From NCBI GenBank assembly GCA_009377375.1, contig WHUE01000002.1:97350-136905 (forward strand): DNA of 39,556 nt. Reading direction: 5' to 3'. Below are positions 17,380 through 25,552 of the stretch, piece after piece. Within the stretch, counting starts at the first letter, position 1, and the number at the start of each line of letters is the position of its first letter. The stretch comes from Alphaproteobacteria bacterium (GTDB taxonomy: Bacteria > Pseudomonadota > Alphaproteobacteria > MPNO01 > UBA2964). The notes under the pieces are model-generated. The model saw nothing but the letters and a program-made list of their open reading frames with translations. It did no database searches and was not told the origin of the DNA. The position numbers were made by a program, and so were the translations under genes.

Positions 17380-19617
17380 TTACGCGACCTTTTCCTTGCG
17401 CATGGCGCGGATCGGCGGGAAATGCGCGGTGACGGTGGTGCCTTCGCCCTTGGCGCTGACGATCTCCAGCGTGCCGTCGTGCAGCTCCACCATCGCCTTC
17501 ACCAGGGCCAGGCCCAGCCCGGTGCCCTCGTACTTGCGTTCGAGCCGGCTGTCGGCCTGGCCGAACGGCTGCAGGACCACCTCCATGTGCTCCGGCGCGA
17601 TGCCTATTCCGGTGTCGGCGACCGACAGGCTGATCCCGCCGTCCGTCTGCACTTTCGCGCCGACGGTCACGCGGCCGCCCTCCGGGGTGAACTTCACCGC
17701 GTTGGACAGCAGGTTCAGCAGGATCTGCTTGACCATCCGTTCGTCGGCGTAAAGCGAGGGCAGGTCGGCGGGCAGGTCCGTCTTCAGCGCAACCTGGCCT
17801 TTCACGGTGCGTTCGGCGATCAGCCGCGCCACCGCGTTGACCACCCGCGCGATCTCCATCGGCTCCTCGGCCGGCTTCATCTCGCCGGCCTCGATCCTGG
17901 ACATGTCGAGAATGTCGTTGATCACCGCCAGCAGGTGGGCGCCGCTGGCATGGATGTCCTCCATGTAGTCCTTGTATTGCGGCGTCCCCAGCGGCCCCAG
18001 CGCCTCGGTCTTCATGATCTCGGAGAACCCGATGACGGCGTTCAGCGGCGTGCGCAGCTCGTGGCTCATCGTGGCCAGGAACTCTGTCTTCGCGCGGTTG
18101 GCCGCCTCCGCCTGTTCCGTCGCCCTGACCTGCGCCTCCTCGGCGCGCTTGCGGGCGGTGATGTCCTGGAAGGTATAGATATAGACCGTGCGGTCGAAGC
18201 GCCGGCGTTCCAGCAGGTGCCGGCTGACGTTGAGCCGCGACGAGCTGACGATCATTTCGATCACCCGCGCGTCGTCGCCGGCGCCGATCGTGAATTGCAG
18301 GGGCCCCGCCATGTTGGCGCCGACTGCACCCGTCCCGCCGCTGCGGTCGCGGTCGTACAGCTCCTGGATTTCGGGCGAACTGGGGATGAAGGTATGAACC
18401 GCCACGTCGCTGGCGGCTGCGGCGTCGCACCCCAGAATCTGTTCGGCGCTGCGGTTCATCATCTCGACCAGCCCGTCCTGGTTGGCGATGACGATGCCGT
18501 TGAAGCTGTCGTCGACGACGCTGTTCATCATCGCGCGGCGGTGCAGCGCCTCCAGCCGGTGCTGGAAGATCGAATAGGCCTGCTCGTCGATCTGGCGCCA
18601 GAGGCTGTAGGCATAGGAGAGCAGCGGCGCCAGCATCCAGGCGGCCGAATCCACGCTCAGCGGCAGTCCGTGCTGCACGGCCAGCGGCGCGGCGACGGCG
18701 AACGCGACGGCGCCGCCGAGGATGGCCAGACCGACTCGCCAGGACCAGCGGCCGAACAGCGGGCCGACGAAGGCGGCGACGATCAGGGTAACGGCGAGCA
18801 CGGCGAACTCGGTCGCGCCGAACAGGGTGCGGCCCTGGACCAGCGATTCGAACGCCATCGCCTGGAACAGCGGACCGCTGACCACACCGGATCGCGGCGC
18901 CGAGAACTGGTCTCCCAGCTCCACCGCCGTCGCGCCGACGATGACGGTCCGGCCCCTGACGACGGCTGGATCGAAGCGGCCCTCGATCACGTCGGCGTAG
19001 GACAGGCGGGGAATGGTGTGCGGGCGGATGCCGAAATCGACCAAGAACTCGGCGGGCGGCAGAAGCTCGTCGGTCGCCAGCGCCGACGCCATGCTGTTGA
19101 CGGCGTGATCCTCCAGCCGGTCGCTGGTGAGATAGCGGCGCAGCTTGCCGTCCCCGTCGACGCGGATATTGACCGTGGCGACGCGCACATGTTCGGCGAA
19201 CAGGGCATTGGGCGCGGTGTAGCTCAGCCTCGGTGCCGCCCCATCCCCGCGCACGAGCTGCTTGAACGCCGGCAGGATGATCGGAGTTTTCGAGCGCTCG
19301 AATGCACGGGCGAGGATCCGGTCGTCCTCGGCGTTCGACCGCGAGCTGAAATCGATATCGAAGGCCACGCGCCGCGCGCCGGCGGCGGCCAGGTTCTCAA
19401 GCAGCGCGGCATGGAACCGCCTGGGCCAGGGCCACACGTCGAACCGCTTCAGGCTGCGGCTGTCGATCCCGACGATGACGATGTCTCCGCTCGCATCGCT
19501 CGGGGTGAGCTGGAAGCGCAGATCGAGCAGCGCGCGGTCGACGGGCGCCAGGAGGCCGCCGAGATAGACCCCGGCGACCAGCAGGAAAACGACGATATGG
19601 GGCAGGACCTTCTTCAT
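17380..19617 (-). CDS. CHASE2-domain sensor histidine kinase with PAS domain
   Basis: This 745-residue membrane kinase has an N-terminal anchor helix (about 5-22) and an extracytoplasmic CHASE2 domain (about 25-265). Three transmembrane helices follow (about 269-342), then a PAS domain (about 365-490), a dimerisation domain with phospho-acceptor His519 (MSHELRTPLN) and a HATPase domain (about 620-735, with DTGIGI and GTGLGL ATP-binding motifs). It should sense a periplasmic signal and phosphorylate a response regulator, but none is encoded in this window. It lies downstream of fecR-like and upstream of the amidotransferase on the minus strand. An intrinsic terminator separates it from fecR, so it probably has its own promoter. 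GAGAGG precedes the ATG at 19617. Confidence 0.9.
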   Translation of the reverse strand: MKKVLPHIVVFLLVAGVYLGGLLAPVDRALLDLRFQLTPSDASGDIVIVGIDSRSLKRFDVWPWPRRFHAALLENLAAAGARRVAFDIDFSSRSNAEDDRILARAFERSKTPIILPAFKQLVRGDGAAPRLSYTAPNALFAEHVRVATVNIRVDGDGKLRRYLTSDRLEDHAVNSMASALATDELLPPAEFLVDFGIRPHTIPRLSYADVIEGRFDPAVVRGRTVIVGATAVELGDQFSAPRSGVVSGPLFQAMAFESLVQGRTLFGATEFAVLAVTLIVAAFVGPLFGRWSWRVGLAILGGAVAFAVAAPLAVQHGLPLSVDSAAWMLAPLLSYAYSLWRQIDEQAYSIFQHRLEALHRRAMMNSVVDDSFNGIVIANQDGLVEMMNRSAEQILGCDAAAASDVAVHTFIPSSPEIQELYDRDRSGGTGAVGANMAGPLQFTIGAGDDARVIEMIVSSSRLNVSRHLLERRRFDRTVYIYTFQDITARKRAEEAQVRATEQAEAANRAKTEFLATMSHELRTPLNAVIGFSEIMKTEALGPLGTPQYKDYMEDIHASGAHLLAVINDILDMSRIEAGEMKPAEEPMEIARVVNAVARLIAERTVKGQVALKTDLPADLPSLYADERMVKQILLNLLSNAVKFTPEGGRVTVGAKVQTDGGISLSVADTGIGIAPEHMEVVLQPFGQADSRLERKYEGTGLGLALVKAMVELHDGTLEIVSAKGEGTTVTAHFPPIRAMRKEKVA

Positions 19618-19740
19618 CGTGCCTCTCTGTGGGGCCGGCGGCGCGGCAACAGCCGCCGCGCGCACAAGGGCCGCCGATTGCGCCACGCTACCGGAACAAG
19701 GTTTAACCTTCGTTGCCACGGCGATTCCCGACGCCCCCTC

Positions 19741-19772
19741 AAAGAAAAGGCCGGCCCCCGAGGGGGCCGGCC
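19741..19772 (-). terminator. Intrinsic terminator of the FecR-domain gene
   Basis: A perfect 11-bp GC stem (19749-19759 with 19762-19772) is followed on the minus strand by a T-rich run (cctttTcttt, 19750-19741). It lies about 30 bp past the FecR-domain stop and before the histidine kinase start, so it should end the fecR transcript. Confidence 0.8.
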
Positions 19773-19802
19773 TGGAAGCGTCCAGGTTCGGATCAGACCG
19801 GG

Positions 19803-20840
19803 TCAGCTTCCGTTTCCGTTTCCGTTTCCGTTTCCGTTTCCGTTCCCGTTACCGTTTCCGTTACCGTTGCCGTTCCCGTTGCCGTTCCCACCGAGGACGG
19901 CACGGTTATTGCCCGGATGGATCTTCTGGAGTCGCACCGCGGGGGTGCCGGGCGGCTTGGAGATCGATGCGACTCCGTTAACACCGCTAACACCGCCGCG
20001 CTTGCCGGCATTCTCGGCGTTGCCGTTTGCATTTCCACGATTGCCGTTGCCCGGATTGTCGAGGTCGTTCACGAGGCCTTTCGTGACCTTGAACACATCG
20101 ACCTTGCCGACGCCGACAGCCTTGGCGATCCTGTTCACGCCGTTGCCTTCTACGGAGGATTCGGTCTTTTCGGCCTTTTCGGCCTTGCCGCTGCCGGATC
20201 CGGCGCCCGAGGAGTCGCTCTTCTTCGCGCCGATCAACTGCATGGTGCCGCCGCGGGCACCGTCGACAGCCGCGGTCATGCCGGGCCGCACCATGACGAC
20301 CTGGCCGGTGCCGATGGACTGCACCTCGACCGCGCCCTTGGACACGTGCAGGGCCGATTTGCGGCTGCTCTCGTCCACGGTGACGGTGAAGGTCGTGCCC
20401 TTGATCACCGCCGCCAGATACGGCGTGTTGACCTTGAACGGGTCGTCGGGCCGAGTCGTGATCTTGAACAGCAGCGTGCCGACCGATTGCAGGATATGGA
20501 CTTTCGGTCCCTTGCCCCGCACGCTGCCCTCCAGCGGCACCTCGAACTTGCTGTTCGCCGCCACGTCGATCGAATCGCCGGGGCGAACCAGGACCAGCCG
20601 GGCATTGCCGCCGGTTTCCAACCGGCTCCCCGGCTTCACCACGTCACCCTTCTTCAGCCCGGTCCAGCCGGCGCCGTTATAGAGCACACGGGCGCTGCCC
20701 TTGATCTCGGACACGGTCCATGACCGCCCGTCCGCCGCTGCCGGCATCTGGGCGCCCCACGCCAGCAGAAACGCTCCTGCCAGGGCTGCCAGCTTCATCC
20801 TGAAGCCGCTGCCCCCGTTATTGTGTTTGAAACCGAACAT
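19803..20840 (-). CDS. Periplasmic FecR-domain protein with Gly-Asn repeat tail
   Basis: The protein is about 345 residues. It has an N-terminal signal peptide (hydrophobic stretch at about 17-30, cleavage near AAADG), a FecR domain (about 45-190, with GDVVKPGSRLETG, then the VNTPYLAAVIKGTTFTV core), an Asn/Gly/Ala-rich linker, and a C-terminal run of about 13 Gly-Asn pairs. It lacks the N-terminal cytoplasmic helix of classical FecR anti-sigma factors, and no ECF sigma gene is nearby, so it is not a TonB-signalling FecR. Similar proteins occur beside CHASE2 sensors and secretion pores. Start: ATG at 20840 with GAGG upstream; an overlapping ATG (20843) and a later one (20798) are alternatives. 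The partner is unknown. Confidence 0.82.
   Translation of the reverse strand: MFGFKHNNGGSGFRMKLAALAGAFLLAWGAQMPAAADGRSWTVSEIKGSARVLYNGAGWTGLKKGDVVKPGSRLETGGNARLVLVRPGDSIDVAANSKFEVPLEGSVRGKGPKVHILQSVGTLLFKITTRPDDPFKVNTPYLAAVIKGTTFTVTVDESSRKSALHVSKGAVEVQSIGTGQVVMVRPGMTAAVDGARGGTMQLIGAKKSDSSGAGSGSGKAEKAEKTESSVEGNGVNRIAKAVGVGKVDVFKVTKGLVNDLDNPGNGNRGNANGNAENAGKRGGVSGVNGVASISKPPGTPAVRLQKIHPGNNRAVLGGNGNGNGNGNGNGNGNGNGNGNGNGNGS
19809..19889 (-). repeat. Hexanucleotide tandem repeat encoding Gly-Asn
   Basis: About 13.5 copies of a 6-bp unit (ggNaac on the coding strand) run to the last sense codon but one of the FecR-domain gene. The units nearest the stop codon are identical (ggaaac), while the upstream ones vary at the third base, as expected for recent slippage at one end. 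Copy-number change would lengthen or shorten the tail without shifting frame. Confidence 0.9.
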
Positions 20841-20964
20841 CATGTCCTCGCAATCTTTCGCAGGTGTTGATCCGTATGCCTGTCCGCTTTCCCGCACCGT
20901 GACCATTAACACCCCGGTCGTGAATAGAACATTAAAAAAAGCATTGTGTTTCAACTACTTACGA

Positions 20965-20981
20965 GAATTTTAGTAAAATTC
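20965..20981. promoter_or_regulatory. Perfect AT-rich palindrome in the fecR-like/tpsB divergent region
   Basis: Arms gaatttta (20965-20972) and taaaattc (20974-20981) around a single G lie in the AT-rich middle of the 262-bp gap between the two divergently transcribed genes. This is a candidate operator; no clear promoter boxes could be fixed around it. Confidence 0.4.
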
Positions 20982-21102
20982 ATCCTGTATGTCGCATTAA
21001 CTTTCCGGCTGCCATCGGAGGGGCGCGGGGAGGTTTCGTCGTTACGACGTCCCCGCGGCGCCGCAGTTCTTCCCGCGCAATCAATGTGTTACTAAGGATG
21101 TC

Positions 21103-22845
21103 ATGAACGGGCCGTTCTCCAGGGCACGGTGCGTTGCGAGCCTCCGCGAGCGCCGCGCCAGAGTCTTCAGGGTGGATGCCACGGCCGTGGGCCTGCTGTG
21201 GCTCGCCGCCATCCTGCTGACGGCAAACGGCGTGCTGGCCCAGCAGTCCGGCAACGGCGCGACCGATGCGGGGCGGATCGAACGGCGGATCGAGCGCCCG
21301 CCGGACCGTCGCGAAAAGGTGCCGGACATTGCGCCCGCCGTGCCCGATGGCGGCCCTGCCGTGCAGGTCCAGCCGGAGCGCTTTACCCTCATCGGAGCGG
21401 AAATCACCGGCTCCACGGTGTATTCGGCCGCCCGGCTCGGCGATTTCTACGAGGGCTATCTGGGGCGCGAAATCTCGTTGGCCGAGGTCGATGCCATCGT
21501 GAAGGCCATCACGGAGCAGTACCGCAGCGACGGCTACGTGCTGTCGCGCGCCATCGCGCCGCCGCAACCGCTGGAATTCGGCGTGCTGCGCATCCGCATC
21601 ATCGAAGGCTATGTCGATCGGGTCGCCTTCGCCGGCGACCGCCCGGGCCGGCAGGCGCTGCTGGACGAGATGGCGGACAGGATCAGGGCCGAGCGCCCGC
21701 TGACGCTGGCGACGATGGAGCGTTACCTGCTGCTGATGGCGGATTCGCCGGGCGTAACGGTCGAGCCGGGTCTGGTCGAGATCGAGCCGGACTCGGGCGC
21801 CTACCGGCTGGAGATCGCGCTGGCGCATGACCGGATCGACGGCTTCGCCACCTTCGACAACCGCGGCACCACGACGGTGGGGCCGCACCAGATCTATTTC
21901 GGCGCCAACGCCAACTCCGCGTTCGGGCTGCTCGAACGCACGCGCCTGGCCGCGTTCACCGTCCCCGGCGCGCCCGAGGAGTTGCGCTACGGCGAGGTCG
22001 ACCATGAGCAGGTGCTGGACGCGGAGGGGACACGGGCCTATTTCACGCTCTCGCGCAGCATCGTCGACATCGGCCGCACCGGCACCTCCGGCAAGGAAAA
22101 CAGCCACGGCACGCGGGTCGTGGTCGGCGTGTCCCATCCCGTGCTGCGCCGCCGCGACTCCAACCTGACCCTCCGGCTGAATTTCGACGCCCTCGATTCC
22201 GACAAGAACAGCCTCAACGACGTCTATGACGACCGGCTGCGGGTGTTCCGGCTGGGCGTCGAGTTCAATGCGCGCGACGGCTGGGGCGGCACGAACTGGC
22301 TCTCGGCGCAGCTTTCCAAGGGAGTCGACATCCTGCACGCCAGCGACAGCGATTCCACGTTGCTGTCCCGCACGAACGGCCGGACGCGTTTCCACAAGCT
22401 GACCCTGGACGTCACCCGGCTCCAGACCATCGGGGCGGGCTGGGCGGTGCAGGCGTCGGCGGCCGGCCAGGCTTCGCCGCACACCCTGCTGTCATCGGAG
22501 GAGTTCGGCGTGGGCGGCTCCCGGTTCGGCCGGGCTTACGACCCGTCCGACATCAGCGGCAGCCAGGGCGCGGCGGGGTTCGTGGAGCTCCAGTACGACC
22601 CGCCGCTCAAGCTGCCGCTGCTGGAATCCTACCAGTTCTATGCGTTCTATGACGGCGGCGCCGTCTGGGGCAGCGGGTTCACCCGCGCTTCGATGGTGTC
22701 CGCGGGCGGCGGTGTGCGTTTCCACACGACCTACGATGTCAGCGGCGGGGTGGAGGTTGCCAAGCCCCTGACCCGCTCGGCGACCCCCGGCGAGGAGAAC
22801 GGCGACGACGCGCGAATCTTCTTCAACCTGTATGCCCGTTTCTGA
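21103..22845 (+). CDS. TpsB-type outer-membrane secretion pore (ShlB/FhaC/HecB family)
   Basis: This 580-residue two-partner-secretion transporter has a long N-terminal region with a signal anchor (about 27-46, ending VLAQQ) and a POTRA pair (about 90-235). A 16-strand barrel follows (about 245-580), with the family's barrel-lid signature in GVGGSRFGRAYD (about 467-478) and a terminal aromatic residue (Phe580) needed for outer-membrane insertion. TpsB proteins move a large TpsA exoprotein across the outer membrane. No TpsA gene lies beside it; the next gene is ettA. AAGG lies five bases before the ATG at 21103. It diverges from the FecR-domain gene and may be co-regulated with it and the CHASE2 kinase. 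Confidence 0.88.
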   Translation: MNGPFSRARCVASLRERRARVFRVDATAVGLLWLAAILLTANGVLAQQSGNGATDAGRIERRIERPPDRREKVPDIAPAVPDGGPAVQVQPERFTLIGAEITGSTVYSAARLGDFYEGYLGREISLAEVDAIVKAITEQYRSDGYVLSRAIAPPQPLEFGVLRIRIIEGYVDRVAFAGDRPGRQALLDEMADRIRAERPLTLATMERYLLLMADSPGVTVEPGLVEIEPDSGAYRLEIALAHDRIDGFATFDNRGTTTVGPHQIYFGANANSAFGLLERTRLAAFTVPGAPEELRYGEVDHEQVLDAEGTRAYFTLSRSIVDIGRTGTSGKENSHGTRVVVGVSHPVLRRRDSNLTLRLNFDALDSDKNSLNDVYDDRLRVFRLGVEFNARDGWGGTNWLSAQLSKGVDILHASDSDSTLLSRTNGRTRFHKLTLDVTRLQTIGAGWAVQASAAGQASPHTLLSSEEFGVGGSRFGRAYDPSDISGSQGAAGFVELQYDPPLKLPLLESYQFYAFYDGGAVWGSGFTRASMVSAGGGVRFHTTYDVSGGVEVAKPLTRSATPGEENGDDARIFFNLYARF

Positions 22846-22971
22846 TACGCGCCACCGCGCGGTCCGGCACCTTTCCCAACACGTTATTGCGCTCGCCGCG
22901 CCGGCCCGCTAGAAACCGGCGCGGGCGACCGCTTCCGCCTGTCGAAACCCCGCAATTCCGAGCGAGTACCC

Positions 22972-24654
22972 ATGGCGTCCTATCAGTACATCTACACGAT
23001 GCACCGTCTGTCGAAGACCTATCCCGGCGGGCGAGAGGTGGTGAAGGACGTGACGCTGGCCTTCCTGCCCGGCGCCAAGATCGGCGTGCTGGGCGTGAAC
23101 GGCACCGGCAAGTCGACCCTCCTCCGGATCATGGCGGGGCAGGACACCGAGTTCAACGGCGAGGCCAGGGTGGCGGATGGCGCGACCGTCGGCTTCCTGC
23201 AGCAGGAGCCGGATCTCGACCCCCAGAAGGACGTGTACGGCAACGTGCTGGAGGGAATGGGCGAGATGCGCGACCTGCTGGCCCGGTTCGAGGAGGTCAG
23301 CGCCAAATTCGCCGAGCCGATGGACGACGACGAGATGAACGCCCTGATCGAGGAACAGGGCGATCTGCAGGAGAAGATCGACGCCGCCGGCGGCTGGGAG
23401 CTGGAACGCACCATCGAGATCGCGATGGACGCGCTGCGCTGTCCGCCGGGCGACGCCGACGTGACGAAGCTGTCCGGCGGCGAGCGGCGCCGGGTCGCGC
23501 TATGCCGGCTGCTGCTGCAGCGCCCCGACCTGCTGCTGCTGGACGAGCCGACCAATCACCTCGACGCGGAATCGGTCGCCTGGCTGGAACGGTTCCTGCA
23601 CGATTACGAGGGCACGGTGGTGGCGGTGACCCATGACCGCTACTTCCTCGACAATGTTGCCGGCTGGATCCTGGAGCTCGACCGCGGCCGGGCGATTCCC
23701 TACGAGGGCAATTACTCCGCCTGGCTGGAACAGAAGCAGAAGCGGCTGGCGCAGGAGGAGCGTCAGGAAGCGGCGCGTCAGCGCACACTGTCGTCCGAGC
23801 TGGAATGGATACGGTCCTCGCCGCGCGCCCGCCAGGCCAAGAGCCAGGCGCGCATCACCGCCTACGAGGACCTGCTGATCCAGGCGCGCGACAAGGCGCC
23901 GGGATCGGCCCAGATCGTCATCCCGCCCGGGCCGCGCCTCGGCGACCTGGTGATAGAGGCGCAGGGGGTACGCAAGGCCTTCGGCGACAAGCTCCTGATC
24001 GACGGGCTGAATTTCCGGCTGCCGCCGGGCGGCATCGTCGGCGTGATCGGGCCCAACGGCGCCGGCAAGACGACGCTGTTCCGCATGATCGTCGGTCAGG
24101 AAAAGCCGGACGAGGGCACGCTGCGGGTGGGCGACACCGTGGCGCTGGGCTATGTCGACCAGTCGCGCGACACCCTCAACCCCGGCAAGACGGTTTGGGA
24201 GGAAATCTCGGACGGCCAGACGGAGGTGAAGCTCGGCAAGCGGACGGTGCAGAGCCGCGCCTATTGCGGCTCGTTCAATTTCCGCGGCGCTGACCAGCAG
24301 AAGAAGGTGGGCCAGCTTTCAGGCGGCGAGCGCAACCGCGTGCATCTCGCCAAGATGCTGAAATCCGAGGCCAACGTGCTGCTGCTCGACGAGCCGACCA
24401 ACGATCTCGACGTGGATACGCTGCGGGCGCTGGAAGAGGCGCTGGCCGAATTCGCCGGCTGCGCCGTCATCATCAGCCATGACCGCTGGTTCCTGGACCG
24501 CATCGCGACCCATATGCTCGCCTTCGAGGGCGACAGCCAGATCGTGTGGTTCGAGGGCAATTACGAGGATTACGAGGCCGACCGCCATCGCCGCCTCGGG
24601 GCCGACGCCGACCAGCCCCACCGTATCAAGTACAAGCCGCTGACGCGGGGCTGA
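22972..24654 (+). CDS. ettA: Energy-dependent translational throttle protein EttA (ABC-F)
   Basis: This 560-residue ABC-F protein has two ATPase domains and no membrane domain. The first has Walker [10 protein letters not shown] (41-49), an ABC signature LSGGE (about 167) and Walker [13 protein letters not shown] (about 185-196). The second has Walker [10 protein letters not shown] (about 360-368), LSGGE (about 449) and [12 protein letters not shown]. The arm insertion (about 95-140) and the linker with [12 protein letters not shown] match EttA in length and sequence. EttA binds the ribosomal E site and gates the first elongation steps according to ATP/ADP level. It lies 126 bp after tpsB and converges on the mlaC-like gene, with only 18 bp between the stops. 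Confidence 0.94.
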   Translation: MASYQYIYTMHRLSKTYPGGREVVKDVTLAFLPGAKIGVLGVNGTGKSTLLRIMAGQDTEFNGEARVADGATVGFLQQEPDLDPQKDVYGNVLEGMGEMRDLLARFEEVSAKFAEPMDDDEMNALIEEQGDLQEKIDAAGGWELERTIEIAMDALRCPPGDADVTKLSGGERRRVALCRLLLQRPDLLLLDEPTNHLDAESVAWLERFLHDYEGTVVAVTHDRYFLDNVAGWILELDRGRAIPYEGNYSAWLEQKQKRLAQEERQEAARQRTLSSELEWIRSSPRARQAKSQARITAYEDLLIQARDKAPGSAQIVIPPGPRLGDLVIEAQGVRKAFGDKLLIDGLNFRLPPGGIVGVIGPNGAGKTTLFRMIVGQEKPDEGTLRVGDTVALGYVDQSRDTLNPGKTVWEEISDGQTEVKLGKRTVQSRAYCGSFNFRGADQQKKVGQLSGGERNRVHLAKMLKSEANVLLLDEPTNDLDVDTLRALEEALAEFAGCAVIISHDRWFLDRIATHMLAFEGDSQIVWFEGNYEDYEADRHRRLGADADQPHRIKYKPLTRG

Positions 24655-24672
24655 AAGTCGCCCGCCGCCCGG

Positions 24673-25281
24673 CTATTCCCTGGCGGTTTTCTTGCGCAGG
24701 GCCGACAGCAGGCTCTCGACCTTGCCGCCGTTGTTGCGGATGACGGCGGCAAACTCGTCGCGCTGGGTTATGCCCATGCTGATGCCCTCGACCACGACAT
24801 CGACGATCTTGAAGTCCTTGTCGGCGCGGACGCGCCAATGCACGGCGACCGGGGGCTGGCCGTCGCGCAGTATCTCGGAGGAGACCAGCTTTTCGCGCTC
24901 GTTGATGTCGCGCACGTTGCCCACCCGGAAGCTCCCGTCCTTCTTGTATTCCTTGAACCGGGCGGCATAGGAGCCGACGACGAAATCCTCCAGCAGCCGC
25001 ATGTATTCCGCGCGCTGTTCCCTTGTGGCCACGCGCCAGTAACGGCCGAGCGTGAACCGTCCGATGGTCTGGATGTCGAACGAGGCGTTCAGAATCCGTC
25101 GGAAACGCGCCTCGCGCTCCTTGTCGTCCAACTCGGGGCCGGTCAGCGAGCTGATCGCCTCCTGGCCCATGTTGCGAATGAACTCGTCGGCGCCCTTCGC
25201 GGCGGCTGGCGGCGCGGAAAGCAGGGCCGCGACCAGCGCGGCGGCGACGGCTGCGGCGGAAAACGTTCGGCGGGTCAGCAT
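24673..25281 (-). CDS. MlaC/Ttg2D-family phospholipid-binding periplasmic protein
   Basis: The 202-residue protein has a signal peptide (twin Arg at residues 4-5, hydrophobic stretch to about residue 25, AAAKG cleavage region) and the MlaC fold. The recognisable segments are FDIQTIGRFTLGRYWR (about 68-83), an AEYMRLLEDFV helix, a DFKIVDVVVEGIS strand and a final LLSALRKK helix. MlaC proteins carry phospholipids between outer and inner membranes. The other mla genes (ABC ATPase, permease, MCE protein) are not in this window, so this copy is an isolated paralogue. It diverges from the ArsR-methyltransferase regulator. Confidence 0.85.
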   Translation of the reverse strand: MLTRRTFSAAAVAAALVAALLSAPPAAAKGADEFIRNMGQEAISSLTGPELDDKEREARFRRILNASFDIQTIGRFTLGRYWRVATREQRAEYMRLLEDFVVGSYAARFKEYKKDGSFRVGNVRDINEREKLVSSEILRDGQPPVAVHWRVRADKDFKIVDVVVEGISMGITQRDEFAAVIRNNGGKVESLLSALRKKTARE

Positions 25282-25471
25282 CTCGGATCGCTCGGCCTTG
25301 TTGGCATAGGGTACGGATCGGCAGCCCGAACGCGCACCGGGGGAAGTTCCCTTCTGGCGGGCCCGTTGTCAACGCCCGACAGTTCATCAAGCATGTCTGA
25401 ACACGGTAAACCCGAGGTTAACGGGATCGCGATCCGATCACCGGGCCTGCCGTCAACCTTTCATTATGAAT

Positions 25472-25503
25472 ATTGACATATAATAATATCTTTATATGTT
25501 AAT
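25472..25503. promoter_or_regulatory. Large inverted repeat overlapping the metF-metH operon promoter
   Basis: Arms attgacatataa (25472-25483) and ttatatgttaat (25492-25503) are complementary at 11 of 12 positions around an 8-base centre. They contain a perfect -35 TTGACA (25473-25478) and, 16 bp on, TATGTT (25495-25500, 4 of 6 for -10). A dimer bound here would block RNA polymerase. The site is 50 bp before the ArsR-type gene, which is its likely autorepressor. Confidence 0.65.
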
Positions 25504-25552
25504 CGCCTGCCACGTGGGCGATTGCCCACACGAGCCGACAGGACGGAGTTCT

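Noticed and set aside
19809..19889. CRISPR-like array
   Set aside because: The repeat unit is 6 bp with no spacers and is in frame as Gly-Asn codons of a gene.
17284..20682. Long plus-strand open frame across the histidine kinase and FecR genes
   Set aside because: It spans several real minus-strand genes and their terminator, and its product has no domain; its Phe-Pro-rich part is the antisense of the Gly-Asn repeat.
19803..20840. FecR as anti-sigma regulator of iron uptake
   Set aside because: The protein has a cleavable signal peptide rather than a cytoplasmic anti-sigma segment, and there is no FecI sigma factor or TonB receptor nearby.
25382..25552. SAM riboswitch upstream of the regulator-metF-metH operon
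   Set aside because: No SAM-I/II aptamer blocks were recognised; the region is explained by a promoter within an inverted repeat and a protein regulator.
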